Shown here one piece after another: positions 1 through 14,516 of a stretch of DNA of 64,000 nucleotides. Position numbers and translations under genes: made by a program. The stretch is from Macrostomum hystrix (Eukaryota > Platyhelminthes > Macrostomidae): positions 6,839,501 to 6,903,500 of the forward strand of contig CATNEN010000029.1 of NCBI GenBank assembly GCA_950097015.1, written 5' to 3'. The notes beneath the pieces were generated by a model. That model was not told the origin of the DNA. It was given only the letters and a program-made list of their open reading frames with translations, and searched no databases. Every line of letters starts with the position of its first letter. Positions within the stretch are counted from its first letter, which is position 1.

Positions 1-1190
1 GATCTTTGCTTGGCATGCCTCTGATTGTCCTTTGCCTGTTTGTTGGGCTAGGGGTATGAGTGAGAGTTTGAGATAGACGAGGGAATGCCGCATTCTTCAG
101 GAGGGGGGTTGTTTTCAGGGAGGTTGTTCTGACTTGTGACTGTGAGGAGGGGTGGGAGCTGCGATTCTAATTGGTGCTTAATAATCGTGTTACTTTCGAC
201 CCCACCCAAGCCACCCACCCCACCCAATGCCCAATCCCAGTGAAGAATAGGATAGGGAATTTTCGCTTTAATGTGCGGAGAGTCCACCTCACTCCATTTT
301 AAATGAATTAATAAACACAGCACAGAGCCAAAGAGCTCTGAATCTAGAAACAGGAGAGACAACTACCCGCCAAACCCGTAGGCTGACTGGCTGTCCCGAA
401 AATACGAGTACACTAAGCAGATAAGAAATTATGATGCACTTGCAGAAAAACACAGATAAGTTCTGTAACATGCAATAATATTTATCTTTATTAGAAAGCA
501 GTAATAGATTATCTACATTTTAGCTGATGCTTGTATGTCTGCCTATTTTAGCTAAAGAGATGTGCTGAAAAAAGTTTTAGGTAGACAAATACTCGTATTT
601 TCATCTTCCAGACAGAAATTTGAAGTTTAAATTTAGAAATGTTTCGACATTTTGGTTATTTTTCAACAGTCTAGTAGTAAATTCGATAGGCTTATTGATG
701 AATTCTAAAAGTTGCAGCTACATGGCACTTTAATCTGGCATCACAAATATAATTTCTAAAAGTTCCTTTAAGCACAGACAGCACATTAGCTACAACAGCT
801 GTAGACACACAAGCTTCAACTAATATGTAAATAATTTATTCAGCTTTCTAGTAAAATAAATATGTTCACTCAAATTTTGCCATCTTGAATTAAGAGTGAT
901 CTTTGCTATCCCGCTATTAAACAAATATATTTTACAGACACGTTGTAAACAGATTAACAAATATAACCAGGGGAAAAAGAGCTAATTTGTACTGAATTAA
1001 AAAAATTTTATTGCTCATACAACGAGTAACATAAATTTATTAGCTCTATGCTGAAGGAAATTTTCTAGAATAAAATATTTAGAACAAAACACCGATTAAT
1101 AAATACATAAATAGGCACATTAAAACAGCTACAACAATTTAGTATCCAAACTAAGAATACTTAGCACAGAAAAAGATAAAACACAAGTCA
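1..1190. other. AT-rich stretch without a recognisable gene
   Basis: I see no exon-like open stretch with homology here. The only recognisable content is a dispersed-repeat fragment at about 333-405, listed separately. Bases 755-850 also resemble 52165-52260: both share a block around aatttattcagct, so this region probably consists of old transposon debris. Confidence 0.6.
333..405 (+). repeat. Dispersed repeat fragment, copy 1
   Basis: The block starting agctctgaatctagaaac and ending ggctgtcccgaaaatac recurs in part at 51348-51405 (same strand) and at 52303-52395 (opposite strand). The shared parts are ctgaatctagaaac, gagagacaact and the gggacagcc end. The family is unknown and probably a degraded transposon. 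Confidence 0.65.
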
Positions 1191-2040
1191 CTGGATTCCA
1201 GTTCCCAGTCACTCGGATCCCTAACCCCAGAAGGATTCCAGTTCCCACAGTAACTCGGATCCCTAACCCCAGAAGGATTCCAGTTCCCAGTCACTCGGAT
1301 CCCTAACTCCAGAAGGATTCCAGTTCCCAGTCACTCGGATCCCTAACCCCAGAAGGATTCCAGTTCCCAGTCACTCGGATCCTTAACCACTGGATTCCAG
1401 TTCCCAGTCACTCGGATCCCTAACCCTCGAAGGATTCCAGTTCCCAGTCACTCGGATCCCTAACCCCAGAAGGATTCCAGTTCCCAGTCACTCGGATCCC
1501 TAACCCCAGAAGGATTCCAGTTCCCAGTCACTCGGATCCCTAACCCCAGAAGGATTCCAGTTCCCAGTCACTCGGATCCTTAACCACAGGATTCCAGTTC
1601 CCAGTCACTCGGATCCCTAACCCCAGAAGGATTCCAGTTCCCAGTCACTCGGATCCTTAACCACAGGATTCCAGTTCCCAGTCACTCGGATCCCTAACCC
1701 CAGAAGGATTCCAGTTCCCGGTCACTCGGATCCCTAACCCCAGAAGGATTCCAGTTCCCAGTCACTCGGATCCCTAACCCCAGAAGGATTCCAGTTCCCA
1801 GTCACTCGGATCCCTAACCCCAGAAGGATTCCAGTTCCCAGTCACTCGGATCCCTAACCCCAGAAGGATTCCAGTTCCCAGTCACTCGGATCCCTAACCC
1901 CAGAAGGATTCCAGTTCCCAGTCACTCGGATCCCTAACCCCAGAAGGATTCCAGTTCCCAGTCACTCGGATCCCTAACCCCAGAAGGATTCCAGTTCCCA
2001 GTCACTCGGATCCCTAACCCCAGAAGGATTCCAGTTCCCA
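1191..2040. repeat. Minisatellite, 40-bp unit
   Basis: About 21 tandem copies of a 40-bp unit with core ggattccagttcccagtcac followed by tcggatccctaaccccagaa. Several short units lack part of the aaccccagaa segment, for example near 1383 and 1586. It lies about 540 bp beyond the 3' end of the AMMECR1 gene. Confidence 0.97.
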
Positions 2041-2528
2041 AGGACGTGACCAGCATACTATTTCTAAGAAAATGGTTCCTAAAACAATCGCGCATGCAAG
2101 ACACAAGATACAAGATATACAAGACAAAAAAACATAGCAAAATAAATCTCGCATATTTATTACAGTTAGCAAAAAGCGCTGGAAATTCAAGTAATTTGAC
2201 AATTCTGAATGCCATACTTTACAATTCTATTGATTCTTTCTAAAACTTTATTTTATATATATTTTACAATAAAAGAACACTTCAAATACGAAAAAGTTGT
2301 AGTTAAAAGGTAAAAAAAGAGAGAAAATATACAGGCGCTTCGATAATTAAATTACAGAAAAAAGCTTAACTTCAGATATGTACCATGAGCTTGCTCTCCG
2401 CTTCAACAGCTACGCCTGACCCTGAAAACAATAAAGAACATTGAAGAAAAACAAAGACAAGCATTTAGAGGCAATTTTAATTTGTGTATTGCGCAAAAAT
2501 ATTGTTTTTGGAAAAAAACGCAAAATTC

Positions 2529-2534
2529 TTTATT
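2529..2534 (-). promoter_or_regulatory. Probable polyadenylation signal of AMMECR1
   Basis: Minus-strand AATAAA lies about 46 nt beyond the AMMECR1 stop codon (TAA at 2580-2582), a normal distance for a poly(A) signal. No transcript evidence is available. Confidence 0.5.
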
Positions 2535-2579
2535 AGTTCGCCATGATTAAAGTCCGTTTACAAAATAACTCCTGAAGTC

Positions 2580-4645
<2,066 letters not shown>

Positions 4646-6501
4646 AATATGTTGTATTTTTAACAAAAAGCCTCTCAAGGCAACTATGTCATTGTGACAT
4701 TTCTACATATAAAACTAGTTATAAAAAAGAAAATGAAAATGACTGAAAAATGAACCTTTCGAGTGAATTGTGTCCCCTTTCTCTTAAGGATTTCACTAAA
4801 AGGACAAAGAAGTTAAAAATCGATTCAGTACTAAAGCATATTTAGTTATAAAAATCTGCTTCATAAATGGATGATAACGGCAATTTGTACAACTCTCTAT
4901 ATCTCAATAGTTTTGTTGTTCATTTAAGAATGTTGATCGAATCTGGACCGGATGACATCAAATGTTTTGAAGTCACGGTAATTGTCAATCAGCTGATTGC
5001 ATTTGTTTTCATTAAATGTTATAAACTTAGAGATGCAAGACAGTATAGATATTTATTTCGTTTCTATGCTGTTCCGTATATTATATAAGCTTTCAATGCA
5101 CTTTTGAAAGCATAACTTTGATTTGTTGTATTTCGTGCCATGCGTAATTAATTTGTCTCTGACGGTGCTTTCTACATACAGCCAAATAGTAAACTAAACA
5201 AGACATTCGCTCCTAGAGCTGCGCTGCGCTAACCTTCCCTGCAACTGATGTCAATGAGAAAACTTTTGGTAGCGAAATTTTGCATACCAAAGAAAATGTT
5301 AAAGTAATATATTTTTAAGTAAATATACTCTAATTCCAATGAACAAAATGATTCTCTTCGTTTATATTTATTAGACTACTTCTGTAAATAGTACCCAGTT
5401 ATTTTCGGCGAGAAGTGGCGACAAAGTTTAAAGATTAGTTTGACCGAAAAGTTGAAAAATGATAAAATAAGTGTTCCAAATCTTCTCCCAAGCGTTACCA
5501 TAATGTGATGGTTAAATACGAGTGTATAATTCTTAGTTTCACAATGTTTTATAACATTCGTAATATATCGTAATTTAAAGATATAAACCAAGAAAAATGC
5601 ATTTTATTGAATTCGCAAAATGAACTACACTAGTACTAGTACAATTATTACTAGAATCGTAAAAGCAATGCGTTTATTGACTCAATTGTTTGATATCTAC
5701 ATTTCTGATATATAGTAAGATATGCAAGAAAACATAACTGGTATTTTAAACTTTGAAGCAGTATTATACCACTTACGCGTATTAATAATAACAATAACCT
5801 TTTTTAAACCGGATGATGTCGACGATAACTAATATAGATAAGAGACAATTATTTTATTGAATATTAGGAAGCTAGTCAGATCCATTACGTTACAAATAGC
5901 TCGTCTGGAAAGCGTGAAATAAAATTGTTAAGCCGTAATTTCAGGTAATGATATAAAACTTACACAACAAAATATGGTACGACGGAGAAGTACTACGAGC
6001 AGCAAACATGAATTCGACAGCTGTAAATGTCTCTTGTCGCCAGCAGCGGATCCAACTGTACAACATGAAACAGGAGTTAGCACGTGTAGAAACAGTGAAA
6101 ATTAAAATTTGACTGCGCTTATCTACAATTTTGAGTGGCTTAACCCACACGGTAATTTAAGAACATACAAGCACATAATACCAACTATACAATGTATTTG
6201 TGTATATACAAACGAAAACGCCAGCAATAAGCAATAGCATGTGAGCTTAAGTTTCAATTCTTATTTTAAATGACACAACAAAAAGCTAAGTAGAATGACT
6301 GGCAGACATTTGTGTCGTCTTTAATGTTGAAACAATTTTTTAGCCCTATCATATTATTTTGCTATTTTACTAAAATTTTCAAAGGTAAGCTTTCAAATTT
6401 GCACCTACATACTTAAGATCTCAAAGCAGACATAAAATTATCAGAAGCCAACGTGTCAGAGGTGCAAATTTTTTAGATACGATCTTCATAGCAGAAGGTG
6501 T
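4646..6501. other. Intergenic DNA between WDR5 and AMMECR1
   Basis: AT-rich throughout. A short open frame at 4867-5088 (+, 73 codons) and another at 5941-6150 (-) have no recognisable homology, skewed composition or splice context. I see no supported gene. The 3' UTR of WDR5 must occupy part of the right end. Confidence 0.6.
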
Positions 6502-7773
<1,272 letters not shown>

Positions 7774-7861
7774 CGCTGAATAAATCAAGCTGAAAATCGT
7801 GCAATTAAAACAGATATTACTACCGTTGTTAGTACTAAATGTTTTCGAATAAAGCACCGAA

Positions 7862-8845
7862 TGAAGGATTGAAGATAATGACAGCTGAAGCACTGAATGA
7901 AGGATTGAAGATAATGACAGCTGAAGCACTGAATGAAGGATTGAAGATAATGACAGCTGAAGCACTGAATGAAGGAAGGATTGAAGATAATGACAGCTGA
8001 AGCACTGAATGAATGAAGGATTGAAGATAATGACAGCTGAAGCACTGAATGAAGGATTGAAGATAATGACAGCTGAAGCACTGAATGAAGGAAGGATTGA
8101 AGATAATGACAGCTGAAGCACTGAATGAATGAAGGATTGAAGATAATGACAGCTGAAGCACTGAATGAAGGATTGAAGATAATGACAGCTGAAGCACTGA
8201 ATGAAGGATTGAAGATAATGACAGCTGAAGCACTGAATGAAGGATTGAAGATAATGACAGCTGAAGCACTGAATGAAGGATTGAAGATAATGACAGCTGA
8301 AGCACTGAATGAAGGATTGAAGATAATGACAGCTGAAGCACTGAATGAAGGATTGAAGATAATGACAGCTGAAGCACTGAATGAAGGATTGAAGATAATG
8401 ACAGCTGAAGCACTGAATGAAGGATTGAAGATAATGACAGCTGAAGCACTGAATGAAGGATTGAAGATAATGACAGCTGAAGCACTGAAGGAAGGATTGA
8501 AGATAATGACAGCTGAAGCACTGAATGAAGGATTGAAGATAATGACAGCTGAAGCACTGAATGAAGGATTGAAGATAATGACAGCTGAAGCACTGAATGA
8601 AGGAAGGATCGAGGATAATGACAGCTGAAGCACTGAATGAAGGAAGGATCGAAGATAATGACAGCTGAAGCACTGAATGAAGGAAGGATCGAAGATAATG
8701 ACATCTGAAGCACTGAATGAAGGATTGAAGATAATGACAGCTGAAGCACTGAATGAAGGATTGAAGATAATGACAGCTGAAGCACTGAATGAAGGAAGGA
8801 TCGAAGATAATGACAGCTGAAGCACTGAATGAAGGATTGAAGATG
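7862..8845. repeat. Minisatellite, 36-bp unit, immediately upstream of WDR5
   Basis: About 27 copies of a 36-bp unit with core gattgaagataatgacagct then gaagcactgaatgaag. Some copies carry an extra gaag or gaat (units of 40 bp) near 7970, 8090, 8605, 8640 and 8790, and a few read gatcgaag. The period is divisible by three, so long open frames appear on both strands; they are artefacts of the array. Confidence 0.98.
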
Positions 8846-9175
8846 TCAGACGTAAAATTTTGCTAATCAAAAACAGAAGTAAAGAAACAGGGAGGCAACG
8901 TTAAATTGCAAAGAATGAAACTAGCGAAACGTTGTATGTTTATATATTGAAACGGATCGCATTCTCGCCTAACTAATGAATGCAAGTGGCTTCATCGTAA
9001 AAAGCAGAAATCCAGATAAAAATGAAAGCGGCAAATCTCCACAGTGACTTTAGCTTTAGAAAAGGAAGTTTTTTAACTTATAACTAACAAACACGATACG
9101 AATTTTTACTCTTTAATGCGCGTGGTAGATAGATATTGTCCCTATCTACCTTCAATCAAATAGATGAAAATGTAC
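8846..9175. other. Spacer between two arrays
   Basis: No gene is seen. Bases 9141-9155 (cctatctaccttcaa) match the unit of the 20-bp array at 10248-11190, on the other side of the ICT1-type gene. Confidence 0.6.
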
Positions 9176-9573
9176 TAGTCTAGAATCCCAATCTACTCGA
9201 CTAGAATCCTAATCTACTAGACAAGAATCCCAATCTACTAGTCAAGAATCCCAATCTACTAGACAAGAATCCCAATCTACTAGACAAGAATCCCAATCTA
9301 CTAGTCAAGAATCCCAATCTACTAGACAAGAATCCCAATCTACTAGACAAGAATCCCAATCTACTAGACTAGAATCCAAATCTACTAGTCAAGAATCCTA
9401 ATCTTCTAGACTAGAATCCCAATCTACTAGACAAGAATCCAAATCTACTAGTCAAGAATCCCAATCTACTAGACAAGAATCCCAATCTACTAGACAAGAA
9501 TCCCAATCTACTAGTCAAGAATCCCAATCTTCTAGACTAGAATCCCAATCTACTAGACAAGAATTCTAATCTA
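9176..9573. repeat. Minisatellite, 21-bp unit, downstream of the ICT1-type gene
   Basis: About 19 copies of a 21-bp unit, ctagacaagaatcccaatct plus a. Variants are tagtcaag, tagactag and atcttcta. The core cccaatctac is shared with the array at 10248-11190. Confidence 0.97.
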
Positions 9574-9688
9574 CACAACGTGAATCTGAATGATTCCCGC
9601 AGTCAACTGCAATCCATTTAAGAACTAATTATCAGAATCAACTGCACAGATCAGACAAAAATTGACTGATCTGTAGATCTTTTACAAA

Positions 9689-10174
9689 TCATTTTTCAAC
9701 ATGATTGAGAATTCTTAGCCGGCTAAAGCTAAGATTGCCGCCATTGAAGGGCTTAGTCAAGGCAGTCTCTCGATCTAGCGCAGGCAGCTGTCTAGACTCT
9801 AATTTCAGAGCCTGTGCGCTAGTAATGGAAGCAGGCGGTGCCTCGGCCTGTCGTATGCACTCCCGAATGGTCTCCATGCAATCCGCCCGATTCAACAATC
9901 GCTTCTTAGTCCGCTCTGAGGCAACGACAAAGTCGCCGCGGCGGTCAATCCTGTCAGAGAACAGCTGGGACAAGCGCGACTTCAACTGCGGCGGCACAAA
10001 GCTGGCGCCGGCCAGGTTGAACCGGATCTCCACGCGCGCCGACGATGAGCCGTCTAAGCCGACGCCTTCGCTGATGCGCAGCTCATCGATTGGGATTCGG
10101 CCGCTGAATGCCGAGGCGGAAGAATAGGAGCGCCGAAGTAGTTGCGAGCCGGTGGAGTGCAACAGGCGCAACAT
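9689..10174 (-). CDS. ICT1/MRPL58 (mL62)-type mitochondrial protein lacking the GGQ motif
   Basis: Single exon, 161 aa, ATG at 10172-10174. The first ~24 residues (MLRLLHSTG...LLRRSYSS) look like a mitochondrial targeting sequence. Residues 27-35 (IPIDELRIS) and 48-112 (VEIRFNLAGASF, then LKSRLSQL, GDFVVASE, NRADCMETIRECI) follow the RF-1-like fold of ICT1, whose counterparts read VRFHLATAEW, GELILTSES and NLADCLQKIRDMI. The catalytic loop that should read SSGPGGQNVNKV is replaced by EGVGLDGSSSA at about residues 36-46, so the GGQ tripeptide is absent. The basic C-terminal tail used by ICT1 on stalled ribosomes is also not evident. ICT1 hydrolyses peptidyl-tRNA and is also built into the mitochondrial large subunit as mL62; only the structural role seems open to this protein. 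It is flanked by arrays on both sides. A pseudogene or paralogue is possible, though the frame is intact. Confidence 0.82.
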   Translation of the reverse strand: MLRLLHSTGSQLLRRSYSSASAFSGRIPIDELRISEGVGLDGSSSARVEIRFNLAGASFVPPQLKSRLSQLFSDRIDRRGDFVVASERTKKRLLNRADCMETIRECIRQAEAPPASITSAQALKLESRQLPALDRETALTKPFNGGNLSFSRLRILNHVEK

Positions 10175-10247
10175 GCTGTGACTGCCGACTGCTGCAAGTT
10201 AGATTGCCGCCTACATTAACAAACTAAACGACAGGATGGCGCATATA

Positions 10248-11190
10248 TACTTTTATGAACCCCTATCTACCTTCATGAACTCCTATCTACCTTCATGAAC
10301 TCCTATCTACCCTCATGAACCCCTATCTACTTTCATGAACCCCTATCTACATTCATGAACTCCTATCTACCTTCATGAACCCCTATCTACCTTCATGAAC
10401 TCCTATCTACCTTCATGAACCCCTATCTACTTTCATGAACCCCTATCTACATTCATGAACCCCAATCTACCTTCATGAACTCCTATCTACCTTCATGAAC
10501 CCCTATCTACCTTCATGAACCCCAATCTACTTTCATGAACCCCAATCTACCTTCATGAACTCCTATCTACCTTCATGAACCCCTATCTACATTCATGAAC
10601 CCCTATCTACCTTCATGAACTCCTATCTACCTTCATGAACCCCTATCTACCTTCATGAACTCCTATCTACCTTCATGAACCCCTATCTACCTTCATGAAC
10701 CCCAATCTACTTTCATGAACCCCAATCTACCTTCATGAACTCCTATCTACCTTCATGAACCCCTATCTACCTTCATGAACCCCTATCTTACGTTCATGAA
10801 CCCCAATCTACCTTCATGAACTCCTATCTACCTTCATGAACCCCTATCTACCTTCATGAACCCCTATCTTACGTTCATGAACCCCTATCTACCTTCATGA
10901 ACCCCAATCTACTTTCATGAACCCCAATCTACTTTCATGAACCCCAATCTACTTTCATGAACCCCTATCTACATTCATGAACCCCTATCTACCTTCATGA
11001 ACCCCTATCTTACGTTCATGAACCCCAATCTACCTTCATGAACTCCTATCTATCTTCATGAACCCCAATCTACCTTCATGAACCCCTATCTACCTTCATG
11101 AACCCCCATCTACATTCATGAACCCCAATCTACCTTCATGAACTCCTATCTACCTTCATGAACCCCAATCTACCTTCATGAACCCTAATA
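10248..11190. repeat. Minisatellite, 20-bp unit
   Basis: About 47 copies of a 20-bp unit of the form cttcatgaacccctatctac. Positions alternate among ccc/tcc and cta/caa variants, and occasional 21-bp units carry ttacgttc (near 10789, 10869, 11010). It begins about 75 bp upstream of the ICT1-type start codon. Confidence 0.98.
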
Positions 11191-12025
11191 TACTTCATTA
11201 GGAAAAAACGAAATTTTCCTCTTAATGGTTGGCAAAAAAGAGAAATGTGTAAAACGAAGCAGCAATAAAAATGTTCACTCAATTTCAGATGTATGAATCA
11301 TATATATTTCTTGCATGCAAAGTTTTAAATCAATCATATTTCAAACGCATCTTGTCACTGATGAAATCCAGGCAGGCAATACTACGATCTATAACAATTT
11401 CACAATTCAAATTGAGAACAGCAAAAAAGTAAAAAAAAACTTTATGCCAGTAAAATAGTAATTAATAAGTCTAATAATAACTAATGCCCCGAATCATAAA
11501 GCAGCATGAAACTGTATTAAAGCTACCGTCAAGATAATTATGATACTCTAAACATTGTACAATTCTATTAATAATAGACAATAGCGATTAATATTTCATT
11601 GATCACAGAACAATATCTACATAGTTGTTTTCAACATTATACAAGTAACTAGGATCTGAATTACACTATGCATAACTAAGTAGAGGAAATTTACCACAGT
11701 GCATTATTTATCTACCGATTCGAGGTAACTGATGCATGCAAGAAATTCAGTATAATATCTATACAAACAAACACTATAAATATATCATAATAACAGTCTT
11801 CAATCGATAAAAAAATCACTAATGTGATTGCTTTTTGTCTCGGAGATTGTGCAAGCGGATTCACCTTGAAGGTTAGATATTTAAAAAGATTATCAAACAA
11901 GACTATAAGACAGATTGGCAGTTAATACAGTTCATATGTATTACAACGATGCCAGATATGACAAACAAGAGCATGCTTTTTAAAAACATTAAGCTTGATG
12001 TTAAATGATGCCACCACGACCACAA
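11191..12025. other. AT-rich stretch without a recognisable gene
   Basis: No open frame with homology or good splice context. The last ~25 bases run into the 35-bp array. Confidence 0.6.
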
Positions 12026-12029
12026 GGAC

Positions 12030-13866
12030 AGCAGGACAAGTGAGGTGTGAAGTGTGGGTTCCGTTGAAGGACCAGTGAGGTGTGAAGTGTGGGCTCCGTT
12101 AAAGGACATGGGAGGTGTGAAGTGTGGGCTCCGTTGAAGGACCAGGGAGGTGAGGAGTGTGGGCTCCATTTAAGGACCAGTGAGGTGTGAAGTGTGGACT
12201 CCGTTAAAGGACATGGGAGGTGTGAAGTGTGGACTCCGTTAAAGGACATGGGAGGTGTGAAGTGTGGACTCCGTTAAAGGACATGGGAGGTGTGAAGTGT
12301 GGGCTCCGTTGAAGGACCAGGGAGGTGAGGAGTGTGGGCTCCGTTAAAGGACATGGGAGGTGTGAAGTGTGGGCTCCGTTGAAGGACCAGGGAGGTGAGG
12401 AGTGTGGGCTCCGTTAAAGGACATGGGAGGTGTGAAGTGTGGGCTCCGTTGAAGGACCAGGGAGGTGAGGAGTGTGGGCTCCGTTGAAGGACCAGGGAGG
12501 TGAGGAGTGTGGGCTCCGTTAAAGGACATGGGAGGTGTGAAGTGTGGGCTCCGTTAAAGGACCAGGGAGGTGAGGAGTGTGGGCTCCGTTGAAGGACCAG
12601 GGAGGTGAGGAGTGTGGGCTCCGTTGAAGGACCAGGGAGGTGAGGAGTGTGGGCTCCGTTGAAGGACCAGGGAGGTGAGGAGTGTGGGCTCCGTTGAAGG
12701 ACCAGGGAGGTGAGGAGTGTGGGCTCCGTTAAAGGACATGGGAGGTGTGAAGTGTGGGCTCCGTTAAAGGACCAGGGAGGTGAGGAGTGTGGGCTCCGTT
12801 GAAGGACCAGGGAGGTGAGGAGTGTGGGCTCCGTTGAAGGACCAGGGAGGTGAGGAGTGTGGGCTCCGTTGAAGGACCAGGGAGGTGAGGAGTGTGGGCT
12901 CCGTTAAAGGACATGGGAGGTGTGAAGTGTGGGCTCCGTTAAAGGACATGGGAGGTGTGAAGTGTGGGCTCCGTTGAAGGACCAGGGAGGTGAGGAGTGT
13001 GGGCTCCATTTAAGGACCAGTGAGGTGTGAAGTGTGGACTCCGTTAAAGGACATGGGAGGTGTGAAGTGTGGACTCCGTTAAAGGACATGGGAGGTGTGA
13101 AGTGTGGGCTCCGTTGAAGGACCAGGGAGGTGAGGAGTGTGGGCTCCGTTAAAGGACATGGGAGGTGTGAAGTGTGGGCTCCGTTAAAGGACATGGGAGG
13201 TGTGAAGTGTGGGCTCCGTTGAAGGACCAGGGAGGTGAGGAGTGTGGGCTCCATTTAAGGACCAGTGAGGTGTGAAGTGTGGACTCCGTTAAAGGACATG
13301 GGAGGTGTGAAGTGTGGACTCCGTTAAAGGACATGGGAGGTGTGAAGTGTGGACTCCGTTAAAGGACATGGGAGGTGTGAAGTGTGGGCTCCGTTGAAGG
13401 ACCAGGGAGGTGAGGAGTGTGGGCTCCGTTAAAGGACATGGGAGGTGTGAAGTGTGGGCTCCGTTGAAGGACCAGGGAGGTGAGGAGTGTGGGCTCCGTT
13501 AAAGGACATGGGAGGTGTGAAGTGTGGGCTCCGTTGAAGGACCAGGGAGGTGAGGAGTGTGGGCTCCGTTGAAGGACCAGGGAGGTGAGGAGTGTGGGCT
13601 CCGTTAAAGGACATGGGAGGTGTGAAGTGTGGGCTCCGTTAAAGGACCAGGGAGGTGAGGAGTGTGGGCTCCGTTGAAGGACCAGGGAGGTGAGGAGTGT
13701 GGGCTCCGTTGAAGGACCAGGGAGGTGAGGAGTGTGGGCTCCGTTGAAGGACCAGGGAGGTGAGGAGTGTGGGCTCCGTTAAAGGACATGGGAGGTGTGA
13801 AGTGTGGGCTCCGTTGAAGGACCAGGGAGGTGAGGAGTGTGGGCTCCGTTGAAGGACCAGGGAGGT
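12030..13866. repeat. Minisatellite, 35-bp unit, two interleaved subtypes
   Basis: About 52 copies of a 35-bp unit. Subtype 1 has ggaccagggaggtgaggagt and subtype 2 has ggacatgggaggtgtgaagt; both are followed by gtgggctccgtt and aaa or gaa. Longer blocks repeat: the succession at 12165-12345 recurs at 13005-13140 and again at 13250-13420, so the array has grown by block duplication. Confidence 0.98.
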
Positions 13867-14516
13867 TTTAAGAAAAATGCGTGAGCATGAAAGTATCCTT
13901 AATTATTACGTAGTGTGCAAGATAAAAATATAACAGAAAAATATCCTGTTGCAGATCTTTTTTAAGGATTGTCTGTATACTGGCCATCAAAGCAGGACCG
14001 AAATTAATAAAAAAGGGCAAAAAGTACGGCCTACATGTTAAGACACCGCCTATAGCTAATAATATAGCAGAGAAGAGATTCACAGTACATAACGCAAAGT
14101 TAATAAAACGATTTTGACACAGTTTTTTGACGCACCTCAGCAAAAACATTTGAATACATCTAAGACATCATTTGTAAAAGCACAAATGGTGTAGAAAATT
14201 ATGTAAAAAAACAAACAAACAAACGTACAAACAAACAAGGTTTTCGAATAGTCCAGCAGTTTCATTGACATCAATAGAGTTAATAATATAGATTTATGCA
14301 CACAGTAAAAAATCATCAATAAAAAGAATTTATAGTACCTTGAACAGGTGGAGTAACACGATTTGTGACACAGTAATCTGGATATGAACGAGGCATGTCT
14401 AGATTATAAAGATTACAATTCGTTTTCAGCGAGCCTAAAACGACAGGAAAGTGTACAATAAAGTAACTTATTAAGCGTGATTGCATTTTCGAGGCATTAG
14501 TCGATTAAGTAGAGCT
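13867..14516. other. 3' flank of the liprin-like gene
   Basis: AT-rich; short open frames at 13868-14149 and 14137-14319 lack homology. It probably includes the 3' UTR of the gene ending at 14517. Confidence 0.5.

Noticed and set aside
7862-8845. CRISPR-like array
   Set aside because: Units are contiguous with no unique spacers and the DNA is eukaryotic. The same holds for the other arrays.
9705-10127. Plus-strand frame of 140 codons
   Set aside because: It is the complement of the ICT1-type gene, whose minus-strand product has clear homology.
12001-13789. Many short frames of about 61 codons with an identical peptide repeat
   Set aside because: The 35-bp unit is not a multiple of three, so it cycles frames and stops. 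This is a pure array artefact.
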